Assembly (NCBI GenBank): GCA_041396905.1
Contig: JAWKXQ010000001.1
Location: forward strand, 124,001 to 188,000
DNA: 64,000 nucleotides
Origin: JACXVD01 sp020446665
Lineage (GTDB): Bacteria; Pseudomonadota; Alphaproteobacteria; Sphingomonadales; Sphingomonadaceae
Reading direction: 5' to 3'
Below the pieces are notes generated by a model. It was not told the origin of the DNA, made no database searches, and saw only the letters and a list, made by a program, of their open reading frames with translations. Shown piece by piece: positions 20,195 through 29,263 of this stretch (position 1 is its first letter; every line of letters starts with the position of its first letter). A program made the translations under genes and the position numbers.

Positions 20195-21649
20195 ATGGAT
20201 ATCCCCCTCGGCCTTACCTTTGACGACGTCCTTCTGCGTCCGGCCGAAAGCGATATCCTGCCTTCCATGGCGGATACACGCACGCAGCTGACGCGCGATA
20301 TCTCATTGAATATCCCGATCCTTTCCGCCGCAATGGATACGGTGACGGAAGCGGATATGGCGATCGTCATGGCGCAATTGGGCGGGATTGGCGTGCTTCA
20401 CCGCAATCTGGAGGTGGAAGAACAATGCGCTGCTGTCCGCGCAGTGAAGCGGTTTGAAAGCGGGATGGTGGTCAATCCCATCACTATCGGCCCGGATGCC
20501 ACATTGGGTGAAGCGCAGGCCTTGATGAAGCTGAACCGCATTTCGGGGAGTCCGGTAACTGCTCGCGATGGCAAGCTGGCTGGCATCCTGACCAATCGCG
20601 ACGTGCGCTTTGCGGATAATCCGATGCAGCCTGTGCGCGAGCTGATGACGCATGAAAATCTGGCGACGGTCGGCCTTGGCGTGAGCCAGGAAGAAGCACG
20701 CCGCCTGCTCCATGCGCGCCGGATCGAAAAACTGCTGGTGGTCGATGAAGACTATAAGTGCATCGGCCTGATCACGGTGAAGGACATTGAAAAGGCCGTC
20801 ACCTATCCCGATGCGACCAAGGATGCCGCCGGGCGCCTGCGCGTGGCCGCTGCCAGCACTGTGGGCGAGAAAGGCTATGCCCGCACACAGGCGCTGATCG
20901 AAGCGGAAGTGGATGTGGTAGTGATCGACACTGCCCACGGCCATAACAAGGATGTCGCCCGCTCTGTCGAAGCGGCGAAGAAGCTGTCCAGCACAGTGCA
21001 GATCATCGCTGGCAATGTCGCCACACCCGAAGCGACCCGTGCGCTGATTGATGCCGGGGCTGATGCTGTGAAAGTTGGCATTGGGCCGGGTTCGATCTGC
21101 ACCACACGCGTGGTCGCCGGCGTAGGTGTGCCGCAGCTGACGGCAGTGATGGAAAGCGCGGCGGAAGCGGCCAAGTCTGGTGTGCCGGTGATCGCCGATG
21201 GGGGCCTGCGCACCAGTGGTGACGCGGCCAAGGCGCTGGCCGCCGGGGCATCGACGGTGATGATCGGTTCCATGCTGGCCGGCACGGAAGAGGCGCCGGG
21301 CGAAACCTTCCTCTATCAGGGCCGCAGCTACAAGAGCTATCGCGGCATGGGCAGCGTAGGCGCGATGGCGCGCGGCAGTGCGGATCGGTATTTCCAGCAG
21401 GATGTCTCCGCACAGAAGCTGGTGCCCGAAGGGATTGAAGGGCAGGTGCCATTCAAGGGGCCGGCAGCCAATGTCGTTCACCAGCTGGTGGGCGGGATCA
21501 AGGCGGCGATGGGCTATACCGGTTCGGCCACGATCAATGACCTGCGCGAGCGGGCGAAATTCGTGCGCATCACCAATGCCGGCCTGTCGGAAAGCCATGT
21601 CCACGATGTCGCGATCACTCGCGAAGCACCGAATTATCCGACGCGATGA
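20195..21649 (+). CDS. guaB: inosine-5'-monophosphate dehydrogenase
   Basis: 484 residues. Oxidises IMP to XMP with NAD, the committed step to GMP. Start chosen at MDIPLGLTFDDVLLRP; an in-frame ATG 15 bp upstream is less well spaced. The TIM-barrel is split by a CBS pair (about residues 90-210). The catalytic loop GPGSICTTRVV has Cys302; the flap region has YRGMGSVGAMARGSADRY. Length and motifs are standard for bacterial IMPDH. Followed after 3 bp by the rsmB-like gene, so the two are likely co-transcribed. Frame intact. Confidence 0.95.
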   Translation: MDIPLGLTFDDVLLRPAESDILPSMADTRTQLTRDISLNIPILSAAMDTVTEADMAIVMAQLGGIGVLHRNLEVEEQCAAVRAVKRFESGMVVNPITIGPDATLGEAQALMKLNRISGSPVTARDGKLAGILTNRDVRFADNPMQPVRELMTHENLATVGLGVSQEEARRLLHARRIEKLLVVDEDYKCIGLITVKDIEKAVTYPDATKDAAGRLRVAAASTVGEKGYARTQALIEAEVDVVVIDTAHGHNKDVARSVEAAKKLSSTVQIIAGNVATPEATRALIDAGADAVKVGIGPGSICTTRVVAGVGVPQLTAVMESAAEAAKSGVPVIADGGLRTSGDAAKALAAGASTVMIGSMLAGTEEAPGETFLYQGRSYKSYRGMGSVGAMARGSADRYFQQDVSAQKLVPEGIEGQVPFKGPAANVVHQLVGGIKAAMGYTGSATINDLRERAKFVRITNAGLSESHVHDVAITREAPNYPTR

Positions 21650-21652
21650 ATC

Positions 21653-22834
21653 ATGACTCCCGCCGCTAGAGTCCAGGCGGCGATCGAGCTGCTCGACGCC
21701 ATTCTTGACGCTGCCAAAGGGCAGGGTGCCCCGGCTGACCGGCTGATTGCCGACTTTTTCCGTGCCCGCCGCTATGCCGGGAGCAAGGACCGGCGCGCAG
21801 TGCGCGAACTGGTCTATGCCGCGATCCGTGCCTGCGGGCCGGTGCCTGCAAATGGCCGCGCGGCCATGCTGCGGCTGGCGGATAGCGATCCGGCGATCCT
21901 GCCTCTGTTTGATGGGTCTGCCCATGGCCCCGCCCCTGTTGGCAAGGGAGAATCGGCTGCCGAGGCGGGCATAGCGCCTGCGTGGCTGGAACAGGCACTG
22001 GCATCTACCGGGATTGAGAGCGAGGAAGCGCAGGCTCTGCTGGGCCGGGCACCGCTCGATCTGCGGGTGAATACGCTCAAGGCAGACCGCGCTACGCTGG
22101 ACTTGCCCGAAGCGGGCGAGCAACTTGCCGCGCCGCAGGCTTTGCGCTTCCCCTTCGGCACGCAGGTGGAACAGTGGGAAGCCTACAAATCCGGACAGGT
22201 CGAAGTGCAGGATCATGGCAGCCAGATCGCCTGCATGGCGCTGGCAGCGCAGCCGGGCGAATTTGTGATTGATCTGTGCGCCGGGGCAGGGGGCAAGACG
22301 CTCGCACTGGCCGCCGCCATGGATAATCGCGGCACGCTGCTTGCCTGCGATACGGACAAGCGGCGGCTGGGCAATTTGCCGCCGCGCGCCGCACGCGCCG
22401 GGGCAGGGATGATCGAGACGCTCCTGCTCGATCCGAACAGGGAACTGGAGGCGCTGGCGGAGCATGTCGGCAGGGCGGATGCCGTGCTGGTTGATGCGCC
22501 CTGTTCAGGCACCGGGACATGGCGCCGCAACCCCGAAGCACGCTGGCGACTCGATCCCGAGTCGCTTGCTCGATTCGCAGCCGTGCAGGCGCGCCTGCTG
22601 GAGATTGCGGCACAGTTGGTGAAGCCCGGCGGGCGCATCATCTACATCACCTGTTCGCTGCTCGATGCAGAAGGGGCGGGGCAGGTGGAGGCCTTCCTTT
22701 CCGCGCAATCCGGCTGGTCTGCGCGGATTCCTCAGCTTCCCCTCGGGCGGGCTCATGGGCAAGGAATGCGCCTCACTCCGTACCATGACGGTACGGACGG
22801 GTTTTTCGTCGCCTGCCTCGATTCGACATGTTAA
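21653..22834 (+). CDS. rsmB: RsmB/NOP-family RNA (cytosine-5)-methyltransferase
   Basis: 393 residues. An N-terminal NusB-like helical domain (about 1-130) precedes a SAM-dependent methyltransferase core. Motifs: DLCAGAGGKTLALAA for SAM binding, DAPCSGTGTWRRNPE with Cys284, and ITCSLL with Cys334, the pair of cysteines used by m5C RNA methyltransferases. By analogy it modifies 16S rRNA at C967; the exact target is inferred. Starts 3 bp after guaB without its own clear ribosome binding site, suggesting translational coupling. Confidence 0.88.
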   Translation: MTPAARVQAAIELLDAILDAAKGQGAPADRLIADFFRARRYAGSKDRRAVRELVYAAIRACGPVPANGRAAMLRLADSDPAILPLFDGSAHGPAPVGKGESAAEAGIAPAWLEQALASTGIESEEAQALLGRAPLDLRVNTLKADRATLDLPEAGEQLAAPQALRFPFGTQVEQWEAYKSGQVEVQDHGSQIACMALAAQPGEFVIDLCAGAGGKTLALAAAMDNRGTLLACDTDKRRLGNLPPRAARAGAGMIETLLLDPNRELEALAEHVGRADAVLVDAPCSGTGTWRRNPEARWRLDPESLARFAAVQARLLEIAAQLVKPGGRIIYITCSLLDAEGAGQVEAFLSAQSGWSARIPQLPLGRAHGQGMRLTPYHDGTDGFFVACLDSTC

Positions 22835-22893
22835 CTTCTGGCGCTATGGTTTCCCCTGAAGCCCCCTCTGCGCCTGCGTTTAAGGAGTTAATC

Positions 22894-23397
22894 ATGCGCT
22901 TTGCTGGTCCTGCCGCTGCCCTGTCTCTGGTTCTGGCGATCACAGCCAGTGTGAGCCATGGAACGGAGCGAGATCCGGCACCACGAGCGGCCATGCTGAT
23001 TGCTGAAGGGCGCGCTGCGCTGGATGCCGGGCAACCGCAACGCGCGATTGATGCATTCGAAGCTGCACTGGCAGTCGATCCGGCCTATGCGCCGATCTAT
23101 CTCGATCTTGCAGAGGCCGCACGGCGCGAAGGGCTGCAGGGCAAGGCGATCCGCTATTACCGTGAAGCGCAGGAACGCGATCCGGGCAATCTCGCCGCGA
23201 TTTCCGGCGAAGGCGAAGCGCTGGTTGAGAAGGGCGCGGTTGAAAAGGCGCGCAGCAATCTGGCCAAGCTGCAATCCATGTGCGGCAATCGCTGCGAGGC
23301 AACCCGCCGCCTTTCCGCCGCCATTGCCCGCGGCCCGCAGCCGCGCATGCTGGCGGCGGAAACGGTGCTGCCGGACGCGACTGTTTCGCAGAACTGA
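22894..23397 (+). CDS. secreted TPR-repeat protein
   Basis: 167 residues. Signal peptide MRFAGPAAALSLVLAITASV followed by TPR-like helices: EGRAALDAGQPQRAIDAFEA, AYAPIYLDLAEAARREGLQG and REAQERDPGNLAAISGEGEA segments. A Cys pair (MCGNRCEA) occurs near the end. Periplasmic scaffold of unknown partner. ATG 22894 is supported by TAAGGAG at about 22881-22887; an upstream in-frame ATG at 22828 has no such signal. Confidence 0.75.
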   Translation: MRFAGPAAALSLVLAITASVSHGTERDPAPRAAMLIAEGRAALDAGQPQRAIDAFEAALAVDPAYAPIYLDLAEAARREGLQGKAIRYYREAQERDPGNLAAISGEGEALVEKGAVEKARSNLAKLQSMCGNRCEATRRLSAAIARGPQPRMLAAETVLPDATVSQN

Positions 23398-23426
23398 GTT
23401 TTAATTCGTAGAGAGTAGGGCATTAG

Positions 23427-24095
23427 ATGGCTGAGGGCGGTGGGCAAGAAGGTCGTAGCGCGCTGAAAACTCTTGGTATCGGTGGTGCCGCTGTTTTTGG
23501 TGTTGCGGCCCTAGCGAGCTTTTTTAGTTCTGCTGCTGAAACGCCAGAAGAGAAGGCAACCCGTGAAGCAGCTGCGTTAGAGGCTGATCAAAAGGCAAAA
23601 GAGAGCAAACAAGCTGCGCTTGAAAAAGCCAAGGTGCAAGAAGCAGAGGCTGCGGTTGCTTGGTATAATCGCATCATCAGCATTTCGGAAGCATGCGACA
23701 CTTCCACAAATGAACTGCAATCTCAATTTGAGTCAATTGGCAACGGCTCTAGCGTGTACACAATATACTCCACTGCAAAAGTGACACGCGATCAGTGCGG
23801 TGAGGCTTGGAGAGCTTATGAAAATTTGGAAGTTCCTGCGGAATTTTCAGATGAAGCTCGTGATAAGGCTAAGGATACCTCGGAGGCTTGCGCCAACGCT
23901 TTCTTTGCCAAGCGCCAGTTTGCAGACGTTGCTTTGGAAATTGCTGACGGTGACCAACGACCGTCAAAAGTTGCGGAGGGCGTCGATTACGCAAAGGCCG
24001 GAGGTGCCGGCGTGATGCTTTGCGTGGCAAGCGCTATGGAGGCGGCTACTTTGGCTGGAGCAGACCTCTCAGATTTATCAGGCGAAACTGACTAG
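23427..24095 (+). CDS. single-helix membrane protein with coiled coil, unknown function
   Basis: 222 residues. One hydrophobic helix (about 17-34) is followed by a Lys/Glu/Ala-rich coiled coil (about 38-75) and a compact domain with four to five Cys (EACDTST, DQCGEAW, EACANAF, MLCVAS). No family recognised. Base and codon use are AT-richer than neighbours (TTTTTAGTTCTG, TTATCAGG), suggesting acquisition. It is convergent with rppH and overlaps its end by four bases. The frame is intact. An envelope-linked role is possible but not shown. Confidence 0.6.
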   Translation: MAEGGGQEGRSALKTLGIGGAAVFGVAALASFFSSAAETPEEKATREAAALEADQKAKESKQAALEKAKVQEAEAAVAWYNRIISISEACDTSTNELQSQFESIGNGSSVYTIYSTAKVTRDQCGEAWRAYENLEVPAEFSDEARDKAKDTSEACANAFFAKRQFADVALEIADGDQRPSKVAEGVDYAKAGGAGVMLCVASAMEAATLAGADLSDLSGETD

Positions 24096-24568
24096 ATCAA
24101 ATCGCGAAATGCTTCCAGAACAGTGCGATAGACGCGCCTCTTGAAAGGGACGATCAGCTCGGGCAATTGCTCCGGCTCGACCCAGCGCCATTCGCAGAAT
24201 TCGGGCTGGCCGTGAGCTTCAAGGTTGATGTCAGCATCGCTGCCGTGGAAGCGCATCAGGAACCATTCCTGCATCTGCCCCCGATATTTGCCGCCCCATA
24301 ATTTGCCCACCAGCTCTTCCGGCAGATCATAGGGGATCGGTTCTTCCATCTGTTTGAGGATCGTGACCATCGCTTCGGTCACGCCGGTTTCCTCTTCCAG
24401 CTCGCGCAGGGCCGCTGCGACCAGATCTTCATCCGGGTCCACGCCCCCCTGCGGCATTTGCCAGGCGCCCGAATCCTTGTTGTCGATCCGCATTCCGGCA
24501 AAGGCGAGGCCGTCTTCATTGACCAGCATCACCCCGACACAGGGGCGATAAGCAAGCGGCAGGTTCAT
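24092..24568 (-). CDS. rppH: RNA pyrophosphohydrolase (Nudix)
   Basis: 158 residues. The Nudix box GGVDPDEDLVAAALRELEEE followed by TG begins at residue 42 and matches GX5EX7REUXEEXGU. The N-terminal YRPCVGVMLVNEDGLAFAG and the middle MQEWFLMRF are typical of RppH, which removes pyrophosphate from 5'-triphosphate mRNA ends and starts their decay. It overlaps the upstream esterase gene by four bases (ATGA). Length is normal for alphaproteobacterial RppH. Confidence 0.9.
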   Translation of the reverse strand: MNLPLAYRPCVGVMLVNEDGLAFAGMRIDNKDSGAWQMPQGGVDPDEDLVAAALRELEEETGVTEAMVTILKQMEEPIPYDLPEELVGKLWGGKYRGQMQEWFLMRFHGSDADINLEAHGQPEFCEWRWVEPEQLPELIVPFKRRVYRTVLEAFRDLI

Positions 24569-25518
24569 GCATTATTCTCCAGCGTCATGCGCATGGCTGC
24601 GAACATGGCGGCCATGTCCTTTGCCGCGCTGGGAATCGCCTTGCGTATATTGACGAAGCCGTGGATCGTCCCGCGCATTTCCAGATAGGTCACGTCCACT
24701 CCACTCTGGATCAAATGCGCGGCATATTCGCGCCCGGAATCGCGCAACGGGTCCAGCCCGGCGGTGATCAGCACGGTGGGCGGGGTTTTGCCGTGGTTCT
24801 CCCACTTGATCGGGTAATTCTTCAGGCTGTCCTCGTCTGCCGCATAGCAATCAGTAAACCAGCCCATTGCCTCTTGAGTCAGCAGGAAACCCTCGCCAAA
24901 GGCGGCAAAGCTGGCATGTTTGGTCACCGGGCTGGCGATGGGATAGATCGGCACCTGCATCACAATCGGCACATTTGCGGGGCTATCTGCCAGCGCCTGA
25001 GTGATGACGATGGTGAGGTTCCCACCGGCGCTATCACCCATGGTAACAAGACCCGTGGTCTTGAGCCCCAGTGCTTCGGGGTTGCTGGCAATCCAGCGCG
25101 CCGCCGCTTCGCAGTCTTCCGGTGCGGCTGGGAAGGGGTGTTCAGGGGCGAGCCGGTAATCAACTGAAACAACCGGCAGGCCCGTCTCAGCCGCAATTTC
25201 CGTGCATAGATTGTGATAGGATTCGAGGCAGCCAATGGTGAAGCCGCCGCCATGGAAGAAGGCAATGGTCGGGCGTTCCGAGGGGGTTTCCTGCGAATCA
25301 TACAGCCGCAACGGAATGTCGCCCGCCGGGCCGGGGCAGGTCAGATCGCGGATAACCGGCAGATCGCGGGCGTCGGCATCGGCCATTCTCGCCATGGTGC
25401 GGGTGGCTTCGCGGGCTTCCTCCAGCTCCATTTCATGCAGCTGCGGGCGGTTCATCGCTTCCAGCATGCCAAGGAAAGCCTGAACATCGGCACGGACGAA
25501 ATGGGCGGTGTCAGACAT
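24565..25518 (-). CDS. HSL-family alpha/beta hydrolase (esterase)
   Basis: 317 residues from ATG 25518, chosen because MSDTAHFV is preceded by AAAGAGAGAA; a longer frame by seven codons exists. The oxyanion motif FHGGGFTIG and nucleophile elbow GDSAGGN place it in the hormone-sensitive-lipase family. The acid is in AGLDPLRDSG and the His in TIHGFVNI. Hydrolyses carboxyl esters; the natural substrate is unknown. Its stop overlaps the rppH start by four bases, so both are co-transcribed. Confidence 0.87.
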   Translation of the reverse strand: MSDTAHFVRADVQAFLGMLEAMNRPQLHEMELEEAREATRTMARMADADARDLPVIRDLTCPGPAGDIPLRLYDSQETPSERPTIAFFHGGGFTIGCLESYHNLCTEIAAETGLPVVSVDYRLAPEHPFPAAPEDCEAAARWIASNPEALGLKTTGLVTMGDSAGGNLTIVITQALADSPANVPIVMQVPIYPIASPVTKHASFAAFGEGFLLTQEAMGWFTDCYAADEDSLKNYPIKWENHGKTPPTVLITAGLDPLRDSGREYAAHLIQSGVDVTYLEMRGTIHGFVNIRKAIPSAAKDMAAMFAAMRMTLENNA

Positions 25519-25690
25519 GGATATTCTCTCTTTTCGCAAACTGGCCGATCAGATTAGCGTGCAAAATAGGCATTTCCACTCGACATTTTAGGTGTGAAAG
25601 GAAAAACTTCATTGCCGCATGGAAGCGCGCGGCATAGTGCGCCCACGGTATCGCAGGAAATCGCCCTTTCGGGCGCTTAAAGGAATACAG

Positions 25691-27574
25691 ATGGCTAGCA
25701 CAGCCGCAGACAATCCCGACACTCCGCTCCCCGTCAGCAATCCCGAAGCCGTCGTGGTCCGCTTTGCGGGCGATAGCGGCGACGGTATGCAGTTGACGGG
25801 TGGCCAGTTCACTCTCTCCACCGCGCTGGCTGGCAATGACCTTGCCACTTTCCCGGACTTCCCCGCTGAAATCCGCGCGCCGCAGGGGACCTTGTTCGGT
25901 GTTTCCGCCTTCCAGATCAATTTCGGGTCAACCGAAGTGGATACGGCAGGTGACGCGCCCGATGTGCTGGTGGCGATGAACCCGGCCGCGCTGAAGGTGA
26001 ACCTGCCGCATCTCAAGCCCACCGGGCTGGTGATCGTGGATACGGGCGAGTTCACGCAGCGCAATCTCGACAAGGCGCATTACAAGACCAACCCGCTGGA
26101 GGATGGCACGCTGGCGCCCTATGACGTGTTGGCCCTCAATATCTCCGAGATGACGCTGGAAGCGGTGAAGCCCTTCGGCCTCGGCAAGAAAGAGGCTCTG
26201 CGCTGCAAGAACATGTGGACGCTGGGGCTGGCCCTGTGGATGTTCGACCGCGACCGCAAGCCGCTGCATGATTGGCTGAAGGGCAAGTTCGCCAAGCTGC
26301 CGGAAATTGCCGACGCCAATATTGCTGCGCTCGATGCAGGCCATGCCTATGGCGAAACGGCGGAACTGGCCGGGCCCTTGCAGCAGGTCCACATGGACCC
26401 GGTGCCGACCAAGCCGGGTCTCTATCGCACGATTACCGGAGCGGAAGCGGTGGCGCTGGGGCTGGTTGCGGGGGCACGATTGCTGCGCCTGCCGATGTTC
26501 TTTGGCGGTTATCCGATCACGCCCGCCAGTGCGATCCTGCACCATCTGGCGCGGCTGAAGGAATTCAACGTCACCACCTTCCAGGCGGAAGACGAGATTG
26601 CCGCGATCTGTTCTGCCATTGGTGCCAGCTGGGCAGGTGGCCTGGGTGTCACCAGTTCTTCCGGCCCCGGCATTGCGCTGAAGGGTGAGGCAATGGGCCT
26701 TGCCATCATGACCGAGCTGCCGCTGGTGATCGTCAATTCGCAGCGCGGCGGCCCTTCCACCGGCCTGCCGACCAAGACCGAGCAGAGCGATCTCTATCAG
26801 GCTGTCTATGGCCGCAACGGCGACGCACCGATGCCAGTGATTGCCGCGCGCAGCCCCGGCGACGTGTTCGAATGCGCGATCGAGGCCTGCCGCATTGCGG
26901 TGGATTACATGACCCCGGTGATGCTGTTGACCGATGGCTATATCGCCAATGCCAGCGAGCCGTGGAAAGTGCCCGATCCGGCCAGTTTCGAGCGTGCCCC
27001 GGCGCAGTTCCTTTCGGAAAAGAACGCAACGGATGCAGACGGCAACCCGGTACTACTGCCCTATAAGCGGGACGAGAAAGGCGCACGCCCGTGGATCAAG
27101 CCCGGCACGCCCGGCCTGATGCACCGCATTGGCGGGATCGAGAAAGACGCGTTGACCGGCAATATCAGCTATGATGCAGCCAACCATCAGGTGATGACCG
27201 ATGCCCGCCGCGATAAGGTGAACGGGGTTGCCGTGCCCGATCAGGAGATCGAAATCGGCGAAGCGGGCGGCAAGCTGGCGCTGGTCGGCTGGGGCAGCAC
27301 CTTCGGCCCGATCCATCAGGCGGTGCGCCGTGCCCGCAGGAAGGGTCTGGATGTCAGCCACATCCATGTGCGCCATATCTGGCCACTGCCCGGCAATCTG
27401 GGCGAGCTCTTGAAGTCCTATGACGCTGTGCTGGTGCCGGAAATGAATGATGGCCAGTTCAAGACCGTGCTGCGCGATCAGTTCTTGGTCGATGCGCAGC
27501 CTGTTACCAAGACCACCGGCCAGCCGTTCACCATTGCCGAGCTGGAAGCCGCCATTGAGGAGGCGCTGTCATGA
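25691..27574 (+). CDS. korA: 2-oxoacid:acceptor oxidoreductase subunit alpha (KorA)
   Basis: 627 residues. The N-terminal gamma-like domain (about 15-200, FAGDSGDGMQLTGGQF) is fused to the alpha pyrimidine-binding domain (about 205-600, GGYPITPAS and AEDEIAAICSAIGAS). This is the two-subunit KGOR/IFOR layout, converting 2-oxoglutarate to succinyl-CoA with ferredoxin, or similar 2-oxoacids. ATG 25691 follows AAAGGAAT. The stop overlaps korB by four bases. It is found in several aerobic sphingomonads, where it may complement 2-oxoglutarate dehydrogenase. Confidence 0.9.
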   Translation: MASTAADNPDTPLPVSNPEAVVVRFAGDSGDGMQLTGGQFTLSTALAGNDLATFPDFPAEIRAPQGTLFGVSAFQINFGSTEVDTAGDAPDVLVAMNPAALKVNLPHLKPTGLVIVDTGEFTQRNLDKAHYKTNPLEDGTLAPYDVLALNISEMTLEAVKPFGLGKKEALRCKNMWTLGLALWMFDRDRKPLHDWLKGKFAKLPEIADANIAALDAGHAYGETAELAGPLQQVHMDPVPTKPGLYRTITGAEAVALGLVAGARLLRLPMFFGGYPITPASAILHHLARLKEFNVTTFQAEDEIAAICSAIGASWAGGLGVTSSSGPGIALKGEAMGLAIMTELPLVIVNSQRGGPSTGLPTKTEQSDLYQAVYGRNGDAPMPVIAARSPGDVFECAIEACRIAVDYMTPVMLLTDGYIANASEPWKVPDPASFERAPAQFLSEKNATDADGNPVLLPYKRDEKGARPWIKPGTPGLMHRIGGIEKDALTGNISYDAANHQVMTDARRDKVNGVAVPDQEIEIGEAGGKLALVGWGSTFGPIHQAVRRARRKGLDVSHIHVRHIWPLPGNLGELLKSYDAVLVPEMNDGQFKTVLRDQFLVDAQPVTKTTGQPFTIAELEAAIEEALS

Positions 27575-28596
27575 ACGCACCAACCAAAATCGAAACCACC
27601 CTCAAGGACTGGGAAACCGATCAGGAGGTCCGCTGGTGCCCGGGGTGTGGTGACTATGCGATCCTGAAGGCAGTGCAGCGCACTTTGCCGCAGATCGGCG
27701 CAGACCCGGCCAATACGGTGTTCATCAGCGGGATCGGCTGTTCCAGCCGCTTCCCCTATTACATTGAAAGCTACGGCTTCCACACCATCCACGGCCGCGC
27801 GCCGACCTTTGCCACGGGGGCGAAGCTCGCCAATCCCGATCTTGATGTGTGGATCGTGACCGGTGACGGTGATGGCATGTCGATTGGTGGCAACCACACC
27901 ATGCATCTGCTGCGCCGCAATCTCGATTGCCAGATCATGCTGTTCAACAACGAGATTTACGGTCTGACCAAGGGGCAATATTCGCCCACCAGCCGCGTCG
28001 GCACCAGTTCGCCCTCTACGCCTGCCGGTTCGATTGATCGCCCGGCGCAGCCCTGCGCCTTTGCGCTCGGGGCCGGGGCGCGCTTCGTGGCGCGGGGGTT
28101 TGACGTGTCGAAGAACCTGCCCGACGTGCTGATCGCCGCCCACGCGCACAAGGGCGCGGCCTTTATCGAGATTTTCCAGAACTGCATCGTCTATAACAAG
28201 GACGTGTTTGACGATTTTGCCGCGCCCAAGGGAGCGGAGGATCGTCAGTTGTGGCTGGAGCATGGGCAGCCCATGTTGTTCGGCTCGGAAAAGACCGGCG
28301 GGATAAAGGGTATTGCGCTCGACCGGGAAGGTCTGGCGCTGAACGTGGTCGATGTGCCGGATGGCGACTGGAAAGCTGCGGGCGTGCTGGTGCATGACAA
28401 GGCGAACCGCCTGATTGCGCATATGCTGGTCGAAATGCCTTTTGGCCCGTTCCCGATGGCTCTGGGTGTCCTCTATGACGATCCCCGCCCGAGTTATGAG
28501 CAGGAAGTCGTGGCTGAAAATGCGCGGCTGAGCGAAGGCAAGGAACCGAACCTGGCGGCCCTGCTGGCAAAGGGGCAGACCTGGACGGTGGAGTAG
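27571..28596 (+). CDS. korB: 2-oxoacid:acceptor oxidoreductase subunit beta (KorB)
   Basis: 341 residues. Thiamine-diphosphate and Fe-S subunit of the same complex. CPGCGDYAILK carries CxxC for the cluster, GIGCSSRFPYY a third Cys, and GDGDGMSIGGNHTMH the ThDP/Mg motif. TKGQYSPTSRVG is the typical loop. It starts within the korA stop (ATGA), so the subunits are made in step. The C-terminal part (FGPFPMALGVLYDDPRPSYE) is normal. The ferredoxin partner is not in the window. Confidence 0.92.
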   Translation: MNAPTKIETTLKDWETDQEVRWCPGCGDYAILKAVQRTLPQIGADPANTVFISGIGCSSRFPYYIESYGFHTIHGRAPTFATGAKLANPDLDVWIVTGDGDGMSIGGNHTMHLLRRNLDCQIMLFNNEIYGLTKGQYSPTSRVGTSSPSTPAGSIDRPAQPCAFALGAGARFVARGFDVSKNLPDVLIAAHAHKGAAFIEIFQNCIVYNKDVFDDFAAPKGAEDRQLWLEHGQPMLFGSEKTGGIKGIALDREGLALNVVDVPDGDWKAAGVLVHDKANRLIAHMLVEMPFGPFPMALGVLYDDPRPSYEQEVVAENARLSEGKEPNLAALLAKGQTWTVE

Positions 28597-28628
28597 GGAT
28601 TTTTGGTTTTTTCTCACATGAAGAAACG

Positions 28629-28654
28629 AAGGGTTTTCGCGCCAAGCCGCCAAG
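28629..28654. repeat. left arm of inverted repeat framing the GxxExxY gene
   Basis: TTTCGCGCCAAGCCGCCAAG at 28635-28654, preceded by AAGGGTTTT at 28629-28637. The 20-bp core is matched exactly, inverted, at 29077-29096. It lies between korB and the GxxExxY gene; the following CGCCAAGGA supplies the gene's ribosome binding site. Confidence 0.8.
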
Positions 28655-28670
28655 ACGCCAAGGATTGTTA

Positions 28671-29060
28671 GTGGATAGCGAAGCACTTGCCAGGCATTGT
28701 GTCGATCGGGGGTACCGGTTGCATCGCGATCTTGGTCCGGGTCTGCTAGAGACTGTCTATGAAAGCTTGTTGTATGAAGGCCTGCGGCGTGACGGACTGA
28801 AGGTTTCGCGCCAGCAAACAGTTCCGCTTCGCCACGATGGCATCGTCTTGGAAAATGCTTTCCGCTACGACCTTCTCGTCGAAGACGAGCTATTGATAGA
28901 GGTGAAATCGACAGAGCAACATGCCAAGGTTCACGCAAAGCAGGTGATAACTTATCTTCGCCTGATGGACCTGCGTGTCGGGTTTCTGATGAATTTCGGG
29001 ATGAACACTTTCAAGGAAGGCTGTCAGCGCCTCGTCAACAATTACGTGCGCCGTAGCTGA
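28671..29060 (+). CDS. GxxExxY family protein (PD-(D/E)XK-like)
   Basis: 129 residues from GTG 28671 (TTG 28665 is an alternative), with AAGGA at 28660-28664. The name-giving motif GLLETVYE is present, and FRYDLLVEDELLIEVKSTEQ contains the D...ExK pattern of PD-(D/E)XK nucleases. HAKQVITYLRLMDLRVGFLMNFG is the rest of the fold. The function of this family is unproven. The gene stands alone and is enclosed by a 20-bp inverted repeat, an arrangement suggestive of a small mobile cassette. Confidence 0.8.
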   Translation: MDSEALARHCVDRGYRLHRDLGPGLLETVYESLLYEGLRRDGLKVSRQQTVPLRHDGIVLENAFRYDLLVEDELLIEVKSTEQHAKVHAKQVITYLRLMDLRVGFLMNFGMNTFKEGCQRLVNNYVRRS

Positions 29061-29062
29061 TC

Positions 29063-29096
29063 AAAACCCTTCGCGCCTTGGCGGCTTGGCGCGAAA
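29063..29096. repeat. right arm of inverted repeat framing the GxxExxY gene
   Basis: AAAACCCTT at 29063-29071 and CTTGGCGGCTTGGCGCGAAA at 29077-29096, exact inverse of the 20-bp arm at 28635-28654. Starts three bases after the stop codon. No transposase is present. Confidence 0.8.
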
Positions 29097-29263
29097 CAAA
29101 TTTCCTACCTAGCCATTCTGCTGCTAAACCAACGCAATGCAGACTGTTAAACCTTTCTACTGGCGCCTTTTTTCGCCGCGAATGCACGATGCTGTTTTCG
29201 TGAACAGGACACTGTCCCATGCGTTCCAACCCTGCGTCCTGAGCGACAGGTTGAGCCGGTAAG

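Noticed and set aside
20303..22465. 720-codon open frame on the - strand opposite guaB and rsmB
   Set aside because: Antisense shadow caused by GC-rich codon bias; His/Arg/Gln-rich text without domains, across two well-supported genes.
27478..28938. 486-codon open frame on the - strand opposite korB
   Set aside because: Composition is that of a reversed coding strand; korB on the + strand has all cofactor motifs.
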